Assembly: GCF_000473225.1 (NCBI RefSeq)
Contig: NZ_KI421509.1
Span: forward strand, 252,362 to 316,361
Length of the DNA: 64,000 nt
Reading direction: 5' to 3'
Origin: Sedimentitalea nanhaiensis DSM 24252
GTDB taxonomy: Bacteria; Pseudomonadota; Alphaproteobacteria; Rhodobacterales; Rhodobacteraceae
This document shows positions 1 through 9,997 of the stretch, in pieces. Within the stretch, counting starts at the first letter, position 1; every line of letters begins with the position of its first letter. Position numbers and translations under genes: made by a program. The notes beneath the pieces are model-generated. The model did not search any database and had not been told where the DNA came from. It worked only from the letters and a program-made list of their open reading frames with translations.

Positions 1-34
1 CCTAGGTTCTGGCCAAATCTGACACGAGGCGGGC

Positions 35-1189
35 ATGAGCGGAAAACGCAGCATTTTCGAAGAGGTCACGGATGAGGGTGACACCAAACCGGCGGTCCAG
101 CCGGGCATGATCGACCGCGGACGCGCCGGGGCACGGGGTGGTATTCGGCTGTGGTTGGTTGTGCTGTTCGCCCTGGTGGTGGTGATGATCGCGGTTGGCG
201 GGCTGACCCGGCTGACAGATAGCGGTTTGTCTATCACCGAATGGCGTCCGTTCACCGGGGCCATGCCGCCGATGAACGATGCCGATTGGCAGGCCGAGTT
301 CGACAAGTACCAGAAGATTGACCAGTTCCGCATTCAAAACCAATGGATGCAATTGGACGATTTCAAAGCGATCTATTGGTGGGAATGGGGCCATCGCCAG
401 CTGGGCCGGGTGATCGGGCTGGTCTGGGCCGCCGGTTTTTTTGGATTTCTGGCGGCGCGCAAAATCCCGACCGGCTGGACCGGCCGGTTATTGCTGGTCG
501 GCGTGCTTGGGGGCGTTCAGGGCGCAATCGGCTGGTGGATGGTGACATCGGGTGTGACACAGGGCGAGGGGATGACCCGTGTGGCCAGCTATCGTCTGGC
601 CGTACATCTTGGGCTGGCCTTTGCCATCCTGGGCCTGATTTCCTGGTATGTGTTCATGTTGGGGCGGCCCGACCGCGCGTTGATGCAGGCCCGCCGTGCG
701 CGTGAGCAGCGGCTTTTTGGCTTGTCCACCGGCCTGATGCATTTCGCCTTTCTGCAAATCCTGATCGGGGCCTTGGTGGCCGGTATTGACGCCGGGCGCA
801 GCTATACCGATTGGCCGCTGATGGGGGGGCAACTGCTTCCACCGGATCCGCTGCTGCTTGAGCCGGCGTGGCGCAATCTGTTTGAGAACCCCGGATTGGT
901 GCAGTTCGTCCATCGCGTCACCGGATACCTGTTGTTTGCCTTTGGCGTCGTGGTTTGGCTGCGTGGACGTCGCAGTGCCCACAGGGCGACGAAATTTGCG
1001 TTCAACTCGGGATTTGCCGCGCTGTGTTTGCAGATCGTGTTGGGCGTCATGACCGTGCTTTACGGTGCCCCGTGGCAGATTGCCATCCTGCATCAACTGC
1101 TGGCTGTGGTGGTTTGGGTATTGATCCTGCGCGCCCGGTTCCTGGCCGCCTATCCCATTGCCACATCCGTCCGGAGTGAGACCAGATGA
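35..1189 (+). CDS. ctaA: Heme A synthase (COX15/CtaA family)
   Basis: Integral membrane enzyme that oxidises the C8 methyl of heme O to the formyl group of heme A for aa3-type cytochrome oxidase. The 384-aa protein has about eight hydrophobic segments and the conserved family histidines: H120 in the WEWGH segment, H191, H293 in FVHRVTGY and H353 in ILHQ, which fit the two heme-binding pairs. The cytosolic N-terminal tail of about 35 residues and the length match alphaproteobacterial type-2 CtaA. The ATG is preceded by a GAGG-type ribosome site. Its TGA overlaps the next ATG by four bases, so the M32 peptidase is translationally coupled. Family assignment is firm. Confidence 0.95.
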   Translation: MSGKRSIFEEVTDEGDTKPAVQPGMIDRGRAGARGGIRLWLVVLFALVVVMIAVGGLTRLTDSGLSITEWRPFTGAMPPMNDADWQAEFDKYQKIDQFRIQNQWMQLDDFKAIYWWEWGHRQLGRVIGLVWAAGFFGFLAARKIPTGWTGRLLLVGVLGGVQGAIGWWMVTSGVTQGEGMTRVASYRLAVHLGLAFAILGLISWYVFMLGRPDRALMQARRAREQRLFGLSTGLMHFAFLQILIGALVAGIDAGRSYTDWPLMGGQLLPPDPLLLEPAWRNLFENPGLVQFVHRVTGYLLFAFGVVVWLRGRRSAHRATKFAFNSGFAALCLQIVLGVMTVLYGAPWQIAILHQLLAVVVWVLILRARFLAAYPIATSVRSETR

Positions 1190-2655
1190 CCACTTACGAT
1201 AAACTGATGGCGCATGCGCGCGAGACAGCGGCGCTGGGGCAGATTGCCGGGCGCTTGGGCTGGGATCAGGAAACCATGATGCCCTGTGGCGCGGCGCGCC
1301 AACGCGGTGCGGAAATGGCTGCGATCGAAGCGGTCTTGCACGCGCGCAGGTCCGACCCGCAGGTCGGCGACTGGCTGGAAACGGCAGAGGCCATCGATGA
1401 GCAGGGTCAGGCCCAACTGCGCGAAATCCGCCGCGCCTATGAACGGGCCACCAAAGTGCCCGCCGATCTGGCCAAACGCATCGCGCAAGTCACATCCGAA
1501 GCCCAGGGCAAATGGGCCGCAGCCCGCGCTGCCGAAGATGTGGCGGCGTTTCTGCCAGTGCTGCAAGAGGTTGTGGCCTTGAAGCGCGAAGAGGGGGCGG
1601 CGCTGGCTGATGGGGGTGATCTCTACGATGCCATGCTGCGGGACTATGAACCCGGCACCACGGCTGCACAGATTGCAGACATCTTCGACGCGATGCGCCC
1701 GCGGCTGGTGGACTTGCGCGCCGCAGCGCTGGATAGGCCGGTTCCCGCCGGTGTCAGCGGAACGTTCGATGAGGCGGCGCAGATGAGGCTGAGCCAGGAA
1801 TTGGCCACCACCTTTGGCTATGACCTCAGCCGGGGCCGGGTCGATAAGGCGGTGCATCCGTTCAGTTCCGGCAGCGGCGACGATGTGCGGATCACGACGC
1901 GCACCAGCGCGACCGACCCGTTCAACTGTTTCTATTCCACGATCCACGAAGTTGGCCATGCCGCCTATGAGCAGGGCATCGATGCCACATATGCGTTGAC
2001 CCCGCTGGGGCAGGGCGTTTCAATGGGCGTTCACGAAAGCCAAAGCCGCATCTATGAAAACCAGATTGGCCGTAGCCGCGCCTTTACCGGATGGCTGTTC
2101 GGGCGCATGCGGGACGTCTTTGGTGATTTCGGGATCAACGATGCGGACGCGTTCTATGCCGCCGTGAATCGGGTCGACAACGGCTATATCCGGACCGAGG
2201 CGGATGAGGTGCAGTACAATCTGCACATCATGCTGCGGTTCGATCTGGAACGCGCGCTGATGGCCGGCGATTTGCTGGTGACGGATCTGGAGGCCGCCTG
2301 GAACGACCGTTTTCTGGCGGATTTCGGCTATGCGGTCGACACCCCTTCCAATGGCTGCTTGCAGGACGTGCATTGGTCGGTGGGGTTGTTCGGCTATTTC
2401 CCGACCTATGCACTGGGCAATGTCTATGCCGGTTGCCTATATCAGGCGTTGCGCAAGGCGGTTCCGGATCTGGAGACGCAATTGGCCAAGGGCGTCACGT
2501 CTGGCGCCACCGGCTGGTTGCGCGACACCGTGCAACAGCATGGCGGGCTATTGCTGCCGCGCGACCTGATCCGGCGGGCCGGCGGCATCGAGCCGACCGA
2601 GACCCCCTTGCTGGACTATCTCGAGGAGAAATTCAGCGCGCTTTATGGCCTCTGA
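1186..2655 (+). CDS. Carboxypeptidase M32 (thermostable carboxypeptidase Taq family)
   Basis: Cytosolic zinc carboxypeptidase that removes C-terminal residues from peptides. The 489-aa length is normal for peptidase family M32. The zinc motif HEVGH is at residues 254-258, the downstream HES motif supplying the third ligand is at 283-285, and the family HPF segment is near 224. The ATG overlaps the ctaA stop codon (ATGA), so the pair is probably one transcript, although no functional link to heme synthesis is known. No signal peptide is seen. The gene runs convergently towards gyrA. Confidence 0.93.
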   Translation: MTTYDKLMAHARETAALGQIAGRLGWDQETMMPCGAARQRGAEMAAIEAVLHARRSDPQVGDWLETAEAIDEQGQAQLREIRRAYERATKVPADLAKRIAQVTSEAQGKWAAARAAEDVAAFLPVLQEVVALKREEGAALADGGDLYDAMLRDYEPGTTAAQIADIFDAMRPRLVDLRAAALDRPVPAGVSGTFDEAAQMRLSQELATTFGYDLSRGRVDKAVHPFSSGSGDDVRITTRTSATDPFNCFYSTIHEVGHAAYEQGIDATYALTPLGQGVSMGVHESQSRIYENQIGRSRAFTGWLFGRMRDVFGDFGINDADAFYAAVNRVDNGYIRTEADEVQYNLHIMLRFDLERALMAGDLLVTDLEAAWNDRFLADFGYAVDTPSNGCLQDVHWSVGLFGYFPTYALGNVYAGCLYQALRKAVPDLETQLAKGVTSGATGWLRDTVQQHGGLLLPRDLIRRAGGIEPTETPLLDYLEEKFSALYGL

Positions 2656-2713
2656 TCATATCGGGACACGGTTAATCAAAGACTTTGATACCGCTTTGGC
2701 GCGTCTTTCAAAC

Positions 2714-2741
2714 CCCGCGTCCGTTTGAATTCGGACGCGGG
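2714..2741 (-). terminator. Hairpin terminator of gyrA
   Basis: A perfect 10-bp stem (CCCGCGTCCG at 2714-2723, CGGACGCGGG at 2732-2741) encloses an 8-nt loop, starting 7 bases past the gyrA stop codon. In the gyrA direction it is followed only by GTTTG, so the U-tract is weak. It may also stop read-through from the convergent M32 gene. Confidence 0.7.
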
Positions 2742-2748
2742 CGAACGT

Positions 2749-5493
2749 TTATGCGTCCTCGATCGCCTCATCCTCGCCCTGATCGGCGATCCAGGCCACG
2801 CTGACGACTTCTTCGCCTTTGGCGGTATCAAAAACCTTGACCCCGCCCGCGCTGCGCGACCGGAAGGAAATACCTTCGACCGGCACCCGTATCGATTGCC
2901 CGCCAGACGTTGCCAGCATGATCTGATCGTCCATCTCGACCGGGAAAGAGGCCACCAGCTTGCCGCCGCGCATCGCCTTGTCCATCGCGGCCACACCCAT
3001 GCCGCCACGCCCGCGTACAGGATAGTCGTGGCTGGAGCTGAGCTTGCCAGACCCGCGCGCCGTGATGGTCAGGATCAGATTTTCGGCCGCAGACATTTCC
3101 GCATAGCGTGCCTGGCTGATCGTTGCCATGGCGTTGGTCTCTTCGTCATCGGTGGCTTCGGCGTCATCTGCAAGCCCGGCCACGGCGCGGCGCATTTTCA
3201 GATAGGCGGCGCGTTCGTCCGAGGTTGCGTCGAAATGGCGGATGATCGACATGGATACGACGCGGTCGTTTCCGGTCAACCTGATGCCGCGCACGCCAAC
3301 TGAATTGCGGCTGTTGAACACGCGCACATCGCTGGCCGGGAAGCGGATCGCGCGGCCTGAGTTGGTGACCAGCATCACATCGTCGTCGTTGCTGGCGATA
3401 CGGGCGTTGATCAGCGTCGTCTCGGCATGTTCGTCCTCGAACTTCATCGCGATCTTGCCGTTGCGCATCACATTGGTGAAGTCCGACAACTTGTTGCGCC
3501 GCACTGTGCCGGCCGAGGTGGCAAAGACAACCTGCAGATCGTCCCATTCCGCCTCGGCACGGTCCACGGGCATGATCGCAGCCACGGACACCCCCGGCGG
3601 TATCGGTAGAATATTCACCACTGCCTTGCCTTTGGACGTGCGCCCGCCTTGAGGCAGCCGCCAAGTCTTGAGTTTGTAGACCATGCCTTCGGTGGTAAAG
3701 AACAGCAACTGGGTATGGGTGTTGGCCACGAACAACGTGGTGACCACATCCTCTTCCTTGGTCTGCATGCCCGACAGCCCCTTGCCACCGCGGCGCTGAC
3801 TGCGGAAATCGGCCAATGGGGTGCGCTTGATATATCCGCCCGAGGTCACGGTAACCACCATATCCTCGCGCTCGATCAGATCCTCGTCTTCCATGTCACC
3901 GGACCAGTCGACGATATCCGTACGACGCGGCACAGCGAACAGGTCTTTCACCTCGCGCAGCTCGTCCGAGATGATGCCCATGATGCGTTCGCGGCTGCTG
4001 AGGATCTCAAGGTATTCCTTGATCTTGCCAGCGAGTTCTTCCAACTCGTCAGTGACTTCCTTGACCCCGATCTGCGTCAGGCGCTGCAGGCGCAGCTCAA
4101 GAATGGCGCGGGCCTGTGTCTCTGACAGGTTATAGGTGCCGTCTTCGTTCGCCTTGTGGGTCGGGTCGTCAATCAGGGCAATGTATTCCATGATCGAGGC
4201 CGCTGGCCAACGGCGGGTCATCAGCTTTTCGCGGGCCTCGGATGCGTCGGCAGAAGATCGGATCGTGGCGACGATTTCGTCAATATTGGTGACAGCCACG
4301 GCGAGACCACACAGGATGTGGCTGCGCTCGCGGGCTTTGCGCAGCAGATATGCAGTGCGCCGCGCCACCACGTCTTCGCGAAAATCGATGAACGAAGTCA
4401 GGAACCGGCGCAGGGTCAACTGCTCGGGGCGGCCACCGTTCAGCGCCAGCATGTTGCAGCCGAAATAGGTCTGCATCGGCGAAAAGCGCCACAGCTGGTT
4501 CAGCACCACCTCGGCGGTGGCGTCGCGTTTCAATTCGATCACCACACGCACACCGTTGCGGTCGCTTTCGTCCTGAACATGGGCGACACCTTCGATACGC
4601 TTTTCGCGCACGGCCTCGGCGATCTTTTCGATCATTGTGGCCTTGTTTACCTGATAGGGAATTTCGTCCACGACGATGGCATACCGGTCCTTGCGGATTT
4701 CTTCGACCCGGGTCTTCGAGCGGATGATGACGCTGCCGCGCCCCTCGAGATAGGCTTTGCGCGCGCCTGAGCGGCCCAGCATAATGCCGCCCGTCGGGAA
4801 GTCGGGGCCGGGGACAAAATGGATCAGCTGTTCGCTGGTCAGGTCCGGGTCTTCGATCAACGCAAGCGTTGCATCGATCACTTCGCCCAGATTGTGCGGC
4901 GGAATGTTCGTTGCCATGCCCACGGCAATGCCGCCAGCTCCGTTGACCAACATGTTGGGGAACCGCGCTGGCAGGACGCTTGGTTCGCGATCCTTGCCGT
5001 CGTAATTGTCCTGAAAATCGACGGTATCCTTGTCTATATCGGCCAGAACATAGGCGGCGGGCCGATCCATGCGGACTTCTGTGTACCGCATGGCCGCCGC
5101 GTTGTCCCCGTCCATCGACCCAAAGTTGCCCTGACCATCGAGCAAGGGCAGGGACATCGAGAAATCCTGTGCCATCCGCACCAGGGCATCATAGATCGCA
5201 CTGTCGCCATGGGGGTGATATTTACCCATGACATCGCCAACCGGGCGGGCCGATTTGCGATAGGATTTGTCATGGGTATTGCCGGTTTCATGCATCGCAT
5301 AAAGAATACGACGATGCACCGGTTTCAGACCATCGCGCAGATCGGGTATGGCGCGGCTGACGATGACCGACATGGCATAATCCAGATAGGACGTACGCAT
5401 TTCGGATTCGATAGACACCGTCGGCCCATCGTAAATGGGCCGTTCTGGTGGCGTTTCATCCATGTTTTCAGGAGTTTCCGGCGTGTCGTTCAC
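2749..5493 (-). CDS. gyrA: DNA gyrase subunit A
   Basis: Breakage-reunion subunit of DNA gyrase, which introduces negative supercoils with GyrB. At 914 aa it has the usual alphaproteobacterial length. The catalytic tyrosine is Y137 in RYTEVR. The quinolone-determining segment reads [10 protein letters not shown], with Ser98 and Asp102 at the positions of E. coli Ser83 and Asp87, which is the wild-type susceptible state. The GyrA box QRRGGKG lies near residue 570, ahead of the C-terminal beta-pinwheel, so this is GyrA and not ParC. Acidic insertions in the second half are common in this group. Monocistronic, with its own terminator. Confidence 0.98.
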   Translation of the reverse strand: MNDTPETPENMDETPPERPIYDGPTVSIESEMRTSYLDYAMSVIVSRAIPDLRDGLKPVHRRILYAMHETGNTHDKSYRKSARPVGDVMGKYHPHGDSAIYDALVRMAQDFSMSLPLLDGQGNFGSMDGDNAAAMRYTEVRMDRPAAYVLADIDKDTVDFQDNYDGKDREPSVLPARFPNMLVNGAGGIAVGMATNIPPHNLGEVIDATLALIEDPDLTSEQLIHFVPGPDFPTGGIMLGRSGARKAYLEGRGSVIIRSKTRVEEIRKDRYAIVVDEIPYQVNKATMIEKIAEAVREKRIEGVAHVQDESDRNGVRVVIELKRDATAEVVLNQLWRFSPMQTYFGCNMLALNGGRPEQLTLRRFLTSFIDFREDVVARRTAYLLRKARERSHILCGLAVAVTNIDEIVATIRSSADASEAREKLMTRRWPAASIMEYIALIDDPTHKANEDGTYNLSETQARAILELRLQRLTQIGVKEVTDELEELAGKIKEYLEILSSRERIMGIISDELREVKDLFAVPRRTDIVDWSGDMEDEDLIEREDMVVTVTSGGYIKRTPLADFRSQRRGGKGLSGMQTKEEDVVTTLFVANTHTQLLFFTTEGMVYKLKTWRLPQGGRTSKGKAVVNILPIPPGVSVAAIMPVDRAEAEWDDLQVVFATSAGTVRRNKLSDFTNVMRNGKIAMKFEDEHAETTLINARIASNDDDVMLVTNSGRAIRFPASDVRVFNSRNSVGVRGIRLTGNDRVVSMSIIRHFDATSDERAAYLKMRRAVAGLADDAEATDDEETNAMATISQARYAEMSAAENLILTITARGSGKLSSSHDYPVRGRGGMGVAAMDKAMRGGKLVASFPVEMDDQIMLATSGGQSIRVPVEGISFRSRSAGGVKVFDTAKGEEVVSVAWIADQGEDEAIEDA

Positions 5494-5699
5494 GTATTCT
5501 GCCTATTCTTGCTGTATCGGCCATCTTGTGTTTAGGCACCTTATCAGACCCAGCATATAGGGTGCAATGGCTCAGGTTCGGCTAATCTGGCAGCCAGCGT
5601 GAGAGAGTGATAACATTCTGTTTTTGTTGAAATTTAACGAATTTTGCGGATCATGAAAGGATCGAGCCAAAAAAGGTGAGTAACAAAGCGAGAGTAACG

Positions 5700-5969
5700 A
5701 TGAAACCGACTGAAACCGAATTGATGTTGAAAGGCTATGGGCTGACCACTGCCGAAATCTATTACCACATGCCCGACTATATCCATGTTCTCAACAGTTT
5801 TGTCTGGCAGGAGTACGATCTGGCACCGGACCACCCGGCGTTGTTCAAGTTCGTCGAGTTCTGGCAGCGCGAGATCGAAGGGCCGTTGCATTCTGTGCGT
5901 TTCACGCATCGCAAACTGCTGTCTTCGGGTGAGTGGCACCATCAGGTTGGGGAATTCACCCTGCACTGA
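5700..5969 (+). CDS. usg: Usg family protein
   Basis: Small cytosolic protein (89 aa from this start) of the Usg family, typical of alphaproteobacteria and of unknown biochemical role. The family core is complete, including LTTAEIYYHMPDY, FVWQEYDLAP and EIEGPLHSVR. A GTG at 5676 is also in frame, but AAAAGG abuts it without spacing. The ATG at 5700 has GAGAG about six bases upstream, so it is preferred. It ends convergently 21 bp from the caspase-like gene. Usg was first noted near trp genes in other alphas; no trp gene is here. Confidence 0.85.
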   Translation: MKPTETELMLKGYGLTTAEIYYHMPDYIHVLNSFVWQEYDLAPDHPALFKFVEFWQREIEGPLHSVRFTHRKLLSSGEWHHQVGEFTLH

Positions 5970-5990
5970 ACTATGGCGCAGCCGCTGATT

Positions 5991-7601
5991 TCAGCCCGCG
6001 CGTGACGCGTAGACCGAGCAACCGGTCGAACCGGTGGCGGTATAGCTGTTGCCATCTGCGGCCAGCCGACCGCGCCACCTGACGGTAACGCCCGGAAAAT
6101 AGTCCGTTCCGGTAATGTCACGGCCATTCAGATAGACGTCGCTGTTGGCTTTTTGGCCCAATGAATCCGACAGGTTGCCGTGAAAGGCATTTGGGCCGGT
6201 TCTCTTGAAACGGACCGATCCGTGGACCTTTATTACAAAGGCACAGGTCGCCGTGTATCGCCAGTTGCCAGCGAGGCCGAGGGCTGTGGCGCTACCGGCT
6301 GCGGCAGAGGCAGAGGGTTGCACTGGGGCCGTAACCGCTGGGGGACAAACCCGCCCTTTGCGTACCATGACGGCGCGGCGTGCCGTGTCTGTGCCCAGAT
6401 CGGCCTCGTGCAGATCGGCCGCGGTTTCATCCAGCCATTTGCGAAAAGCCTGCCGCGTTCGGGCACCGATTATCCCATCGGCTGTTCCCGCTGAGCAGCC
6501 GGCCGCGTTCAGGGCCAACTGCGTGTCGCGAATGATGGTGCGGCGATCGCCCGATTGTGTGGCGCCAGGTGCGGTTTCTGTTCTGGGTTCCGGAGGCTGC
6601 GCAGATGGCGGGCGTTTTCGATCGAGCAACTGTACGGCCATGCGATAGGAAAATTCCTCGCGGCGGTTGGCGTAGCGATCCAGAAAGGACTGGAGGGCGT
6701 CCGCCGTTCCAATCGCGCGGGCCAGGTCGAAATCGGCGCGCATCGGATCCGTTATGGTGCGCACCGGGGCATCCGAGCCTGACGATGTTCCCGCGGGGGC
6801 AGGGCGCTCAGCGATCGAGGGCTTGGCGCTCGCAAAATAGAAATCCCCCAACAATTCGTCGTAATAGGCGGGGAACTGGCGATGATTCACGGTTTGGGCA
6901 AGATCACGCACCTCGACCCGCAGATCGGCCACCAAGGATCGCAGTTCGAGCCCCGGTTGGGACAATCGAGGCACCAGAGCACGGGTGAAAACCGAGTTGT
7001 CGGCAGGGTCGTCTTCGGTCAACTCATCCAACGCCAATTGACCGGCCCCTGCAGAGAAGATCACGAAGGTGCCTTGTGGCGCAGTGATGCGCCCGAGCCC
7101 ACGGGTGCTGCCAATGCTGCGCCCCGCCGCCTTTTGGAACGGGTTGTTGCGGCAGGCGTCAATGATCGCGATGGTCATCCGCGCGCCGGTTGCGCGCACG
7201 CGATCCAAAAGAGCGGATAAGGCGATAGATTCGGCCTTGATGAAATCCCGTTCGCCCGATGCGGGGGCAAGGATGTCGGTGGGCAGCAAATAGTTCTCGC
7301 CATCGATCTCGACACCGTGGCCGGCAAAGAACACGAACGCGGTATCTCCGGCTTCCAACTGTTCGGTAAAGGTCGAAATCGTCCGGTTCATTTCCCGCCG
7401 GTTGGCATTCAGGACGGTGACGATGTCAAACCCTTGTTGGCCAAGCGCAGCCGAAATTGCCTGCGCATCCGCCCCGGCCTTCTTTAGAACCGGTACGTCC
7501 GAATAGAGATCGTTGCCTATCACAAGGCCAATCCGCTTTTCGGCGAATGCCGTCACCGGCGTCCAAGCTAAGCATAGAAATAGAAAAATAGCCTTGTACA
7601 C
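5991..7601 (-). CDS. Exported caspase-like (peptidase C14) protein with peptidoglycan-binding-like domain
   Basis: A 536-aa protein with a clear signal peptide (hydrophobic core, cleavage near TAFA-EK at residue 20). The caspase p20-like fold follows at residues 23-250, with the catalytic pair H95 in FFAGHG and C150 in IIDACRNNPF. After a linker there is a segment at about 355-395 (DTQLALNAAGCSAGTADG) resembling a PG_binding_1 repeat, then a C-terminal beta-rich domain at 445-536. The signal peptide puts a caspase-type protease in the periplasm, where it may act on proteins or cell-wall-linked targets. Substrate is unknown. Monocistronic and convergent with usg. Confidence 0.85.
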   Translation of the reverse strand: MYKAIFLFLCLAWTPVTAFAEKRIGLVIGNDLYSDVPVLKKAGADAQAISAALGQQGFDIVTVLNANRREMNRTISTFTEQLEAGDTAFVFFAGHGVEIDGENYLLPTDILAPASGERDFIKAESIALSALLDRVRATGARMTIAIIDACRNNPFQKAAGRSIGSTRGLGRITAPQGTFVIFSAGAGQLALDELTEDDPADNSVFTRALVPRLSQPGLELRSLVADLRVEVRDLAQTVNHRQFPAYYDELLGDFYFASAKPSIAERPAPAGTSSGSDAPVRTITDPMRADFDLARAIGTADALQSFLDRYANRREEFSYRMAVQLLDRKRPPSAQPPEPRTETAPGATQSGDRRTIIRDTQLALNAAGCSAGTADGIIGARTRQAFRKWLDETAADLHEADLGTDTARRAVMVRKGRVCPPAVTAPVQPSASAAAGSATALGLAGNWRYTATCAFVIKVHGSVRFKRTGPNAFHGNLSDSLGQKANSDVYLNGRDITGTDYFPGVTVRWRGRLAADGNSYTATGSTGCSVYASRAG

Positions 7602-7779
7602 TTTGCCCTCGCAGAACCGATTCTTGTCGGATCATAGCGGTTTGCAGCAGAACTCGGAGCAATTTGGTTCACACAGCGGTCTATGGCGGTGTCAAACATG
7701 CTTTTTGCACTGGCACCACCACTTGGCCGAACGTGGCGCTGTGGTCTATAGTGGCGAGGACATTTGTGTCCCCGGGCAG

Positions 7780-7823
7780 CGTTCGAAATCATTGTGAACG
7801 GTAAGATTTTGTATATGTGAACG
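7780..7823 (+). promoter_or_regulatory. Possible operator half-sites upstream of zwf
   Basis: CGTTC at 7780-7784 faces GAACG at 7796-7800, and the octamer TGTGAACG occurs at 7793-7800 and again at 7816-7823, 23 bp apart. The cluster lies 46-89 bp upstream of the zwf start, a normal operator position. Which regulator might bind is not known. Chance occurrence cannot be excluded. Confidence 0.3.
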
Positions 7824-7868
7824 CCAACATTTCCATTCTGATGCAGCAAAGAGGACGCAGGAAGAACC

Positions 7869-9326
7869 ATGGTATCACGCGTTATTCCCGTCGACCCGTT
7901 CGATCTGGTGATTTTTGGCGGCACCGGCGACTTGGCCCGGCGCAAGATTCTTCCAGGGTTGTTTCGGCGTTTTTGCGCTGGCCAAATGCCAGATTCGGCG
8001 CGCGTGATCGCTGCCGCGCGTTCTGCACATGACCGCGACGAATATCGCAGGTTCGTCGCCGAGGCGATCCGCGAGTTTTCGGGTCTTCGAGCCTGTGAGG
8101 GCGGGACATTGAACGGTTTTCTGGACTGTCTGGACTACGCTGTGGTCGATGCGCGCGGCACGGAGGGCTGGGCTGACCTGGCGTCCCGGCTTAGTCCGGA
8201 CCGGGTTCGGGCATTCTATTTTTCCGTCGGTCCGGGCCTGTTCGGGGACTTGGCCGAACGTATCCATCTGCACGGAATGGCGACGGACGAGTCCCGCATC
8301 GTGGTAGAAAAACCCTTTGGTCACGACCTGGCTTCGGCGCGTGATCTGAACGCAACCCTGGCGGCGCATTTCGACGAAGGACAGATCTATCGGATCGATC
8401 ACTATCTGGGCAAGGAAACGGTCCAAAACCTGATGGCCGTGCGGTTTGGTAACATGCTGTTTGAGCCACTTTGGAACAGCCAATACGTCGATCACATCCA
8501 GATCACCGTGGCCGAAACCGTTGGAGTAGGCGGGCGGGGCGAATATTATGACCATGCGGGCGCAATGCGCGACATGGTGCAGAACCACTTGATGCAGTTG
8601 CTGTGTCTGATCGCGATGGAACCGCCGGCAAAGTTCGATCCCGATGCGGTGCGCGATGAAAAGCTTAAGGTAATCCGCGCACTGGACCCGGTGGAGCCGC
8701 ACCATATCGTGCGCGGACAATACAACGCACTGGATGGCGAGCACCCGGGGTATCGCGAGGCCGTGGGCAATCCGCGCAGTTCGACGGAAAGCTTCATCGT
8801 GATGAAGACCCATATCAGCAATTGGCGGTGGGCGGGAACACCGTTCTATCTGCGCACCGGCAAGCGGCTGGTGGCGCGCTCCTCGGTGATCAGCGTGATG
8901 TTCAAGGATGCGCCGCATTCCATCTTTGGCCCTGACGCAGGGCGACATGCCAATGTGCTGTCGATCCGGTTGCAGCCGAACGAGGGCATCACCTTGCAGG
9001 TGACGATCAAGGAACCCGGGCCGGGGGGGATGCGCCTGATCGACGTGCCTCTGGACATGACGTTTGCCGATGCGCTGGGTCCCGAAGGCGAAGACCCGCC
9101 CGATGCCTATGAGCGGTTGATCATGGACGTTATCCGGGGCAATCAGACCCTGTTCATGCGCGGCGACGAGGTCGAGGCGGCCTGGGCCTGGACGGATCCG
9201 ATCATCGCGGGCTGGCAGCTCCGCGGTGAGGTGCCAAAACCCTATGACAGTGGCAGTACCGGCCCGGGCGATGCGGATCTGCTGATGAAACGAGATCACA
9301 GGGCATGGAGGGGAATCAATCCGTGA
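7869..9326 (+). CDS. zwf: Glucose-6-phosphate 1-dehydrogenase
   Basis: Oxidises glucose-6-phosphate to 6-phosphogluconolactone with NAD(P)+, the entry to the Entner-Doudoroff and oxidative pentose phosphate routes. The 485-aa protein has the nucleotide-binding motif GGTGDLARRK near residue 17 and the active-site signature RIDHYLGKE starting at R175, with catalytic His in that motif. It is the first gene of a tight zwf-pgl-pgi operon; its stop overlaps the pgl GTG start. The ATG has AAGAACC just upstream and the leader contains repeated GAACG half-sites. Confidence 0.97.
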   Translation: MVSRVIPVDPFDLVIFGGTGDLARRKILPGLFRRFCAGQMPDSARVIAAARSAHDRDEYRRFVAEAIREFSGLRACEGGTLNGFLDCLDYAVVDARGTEGWADLASRLSPDRVRAFYFSVGPGLFGDLAERIHLHGMATDESRIVVEKPFGHDLASARDLNATLAAHFDEGQIYRIDHYLGKETVQNLMAVRFGNMLFEPLWNSQYVDHIQITVAETVGVGGRGEYYDHAGAMRDMVQNHLMQLLCLIAMEPPAKFDPDAVRDEKLKVIRALDPVEPHHIVRGQYNALDGEHPGYREAVGNPRSSTESFIVMKTHISNWRWAGTPFYLRTGKRLVARSSVISVMFKDAPHSIFGPDAGRHANVLSIRLQPNEGITLQVTIKEPGPGGMRLIDVPLDMTFADALGPEGEDPPDAYERLIMDVIRGNQTLFMRGDEVEAAWAWTDPIIAGWQLRGEVPKPYDSGSTGPGDADLLMKRDHRAWRGINP

Positions 9327-9994
9327 ATATCGTGGAATATGCGGATCGCGAGATGGCGGCGATCGATGTGGCGAACATGCTGGCCGGGGCACTGAAAAGT
9401 TGCCTGTTGCGCCAGGATCGCGTGTCATTGGCGGTGCCCGGTGGCACGACTCCGGGTCCTATATTCGATACGCTCAGCGCGGTCGATCTGGATTGGCACA
9501 GGGTGCATGTGCTGCCGACCGACGAACGCTGGGTGCCGCAGGACGACGCGCGCAGCAATGGCGGGTTGATCCGGGCGCGGCTTTTGACAGGGCGGGCGGC
9601 GGCGGCGACCTATGTGCCGCTTTACGCTGTGGCAGAGCGCCCCGAGGATGCCTTTGCAGAACTGGAGGCCAAGCTGGAAACCGAATTGCCGATCTCGGTC
9701 CTGTTGCTGGGCATGGGCGCTGACATGCACACGGCGTCGTTGTTTCCCGGTGTCGCGGGACTAGAACGAGCGCTGGCTCCGGATGCGCCGATCCTGGCGG
9801 CGCTGCGACCAGACACGGTGCCAGAGCCGCGCGTCACTCTCAGCGCGCGGGTGCTGAACGGGGCCTTGGCAAAACACCTGGTGATCTTTGGTGCCGACAA
9901 ACGCGCCGCACTGGAGCGGGCGATGGATCTGCCGCCCCTTGACGCGCCTATCAGGGCGGTAATGGATGAGATGACGGTGCATTGGGCGGAGTAA
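9323..9994 (+). CDS. pgl: 6-phosphogluconolactonase
   Basis: Hydrolyses 6-phosphogluconolactone, the product of Zwf, to 6-phosphogluconate. The protein (223 aa from this start) has the glucosamine-6-phosphate-isomerase-like fold with the VPGGTTPGPIF loop, TDERWVP and the LLGMGADMHTASLFPG segment of the family. An ATG at 9305 is in frame, but GGAGGGG at 9307-9313 is an excellent ribosome site nine bases ahead of the GTG at 9323. That GTG overlaps the zwf stop (GTGA). This start is therefore chosen. Second gene of the operon. Confidence 0.95.
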   Translation: MNIVEYADREMAAIDVANMLAGALKSCLLRQDRVSLAVPGGTTPGPIFDTLSAVDLDWHRVHVLPTDERWVPQDDARSNGGLIRARLLTGRAAAATYVPLYAVAERPEDAFAELEAKLETELPISVLLLGMGADMHTASLFPGVAGLERALAPDAPILAALRPDTVPEPRVTLSARVLNGALAKHLVIFGADKRAALERAMDLPPLDAPIRAVMDEMTVHWAE

Positions 9995-9997
9995 GAC

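Noticed and set aside
7875-9428. 517-codon frame antisense to zwf
   Set aside because: The zwf signatures are unequivocal; this is a shadow.
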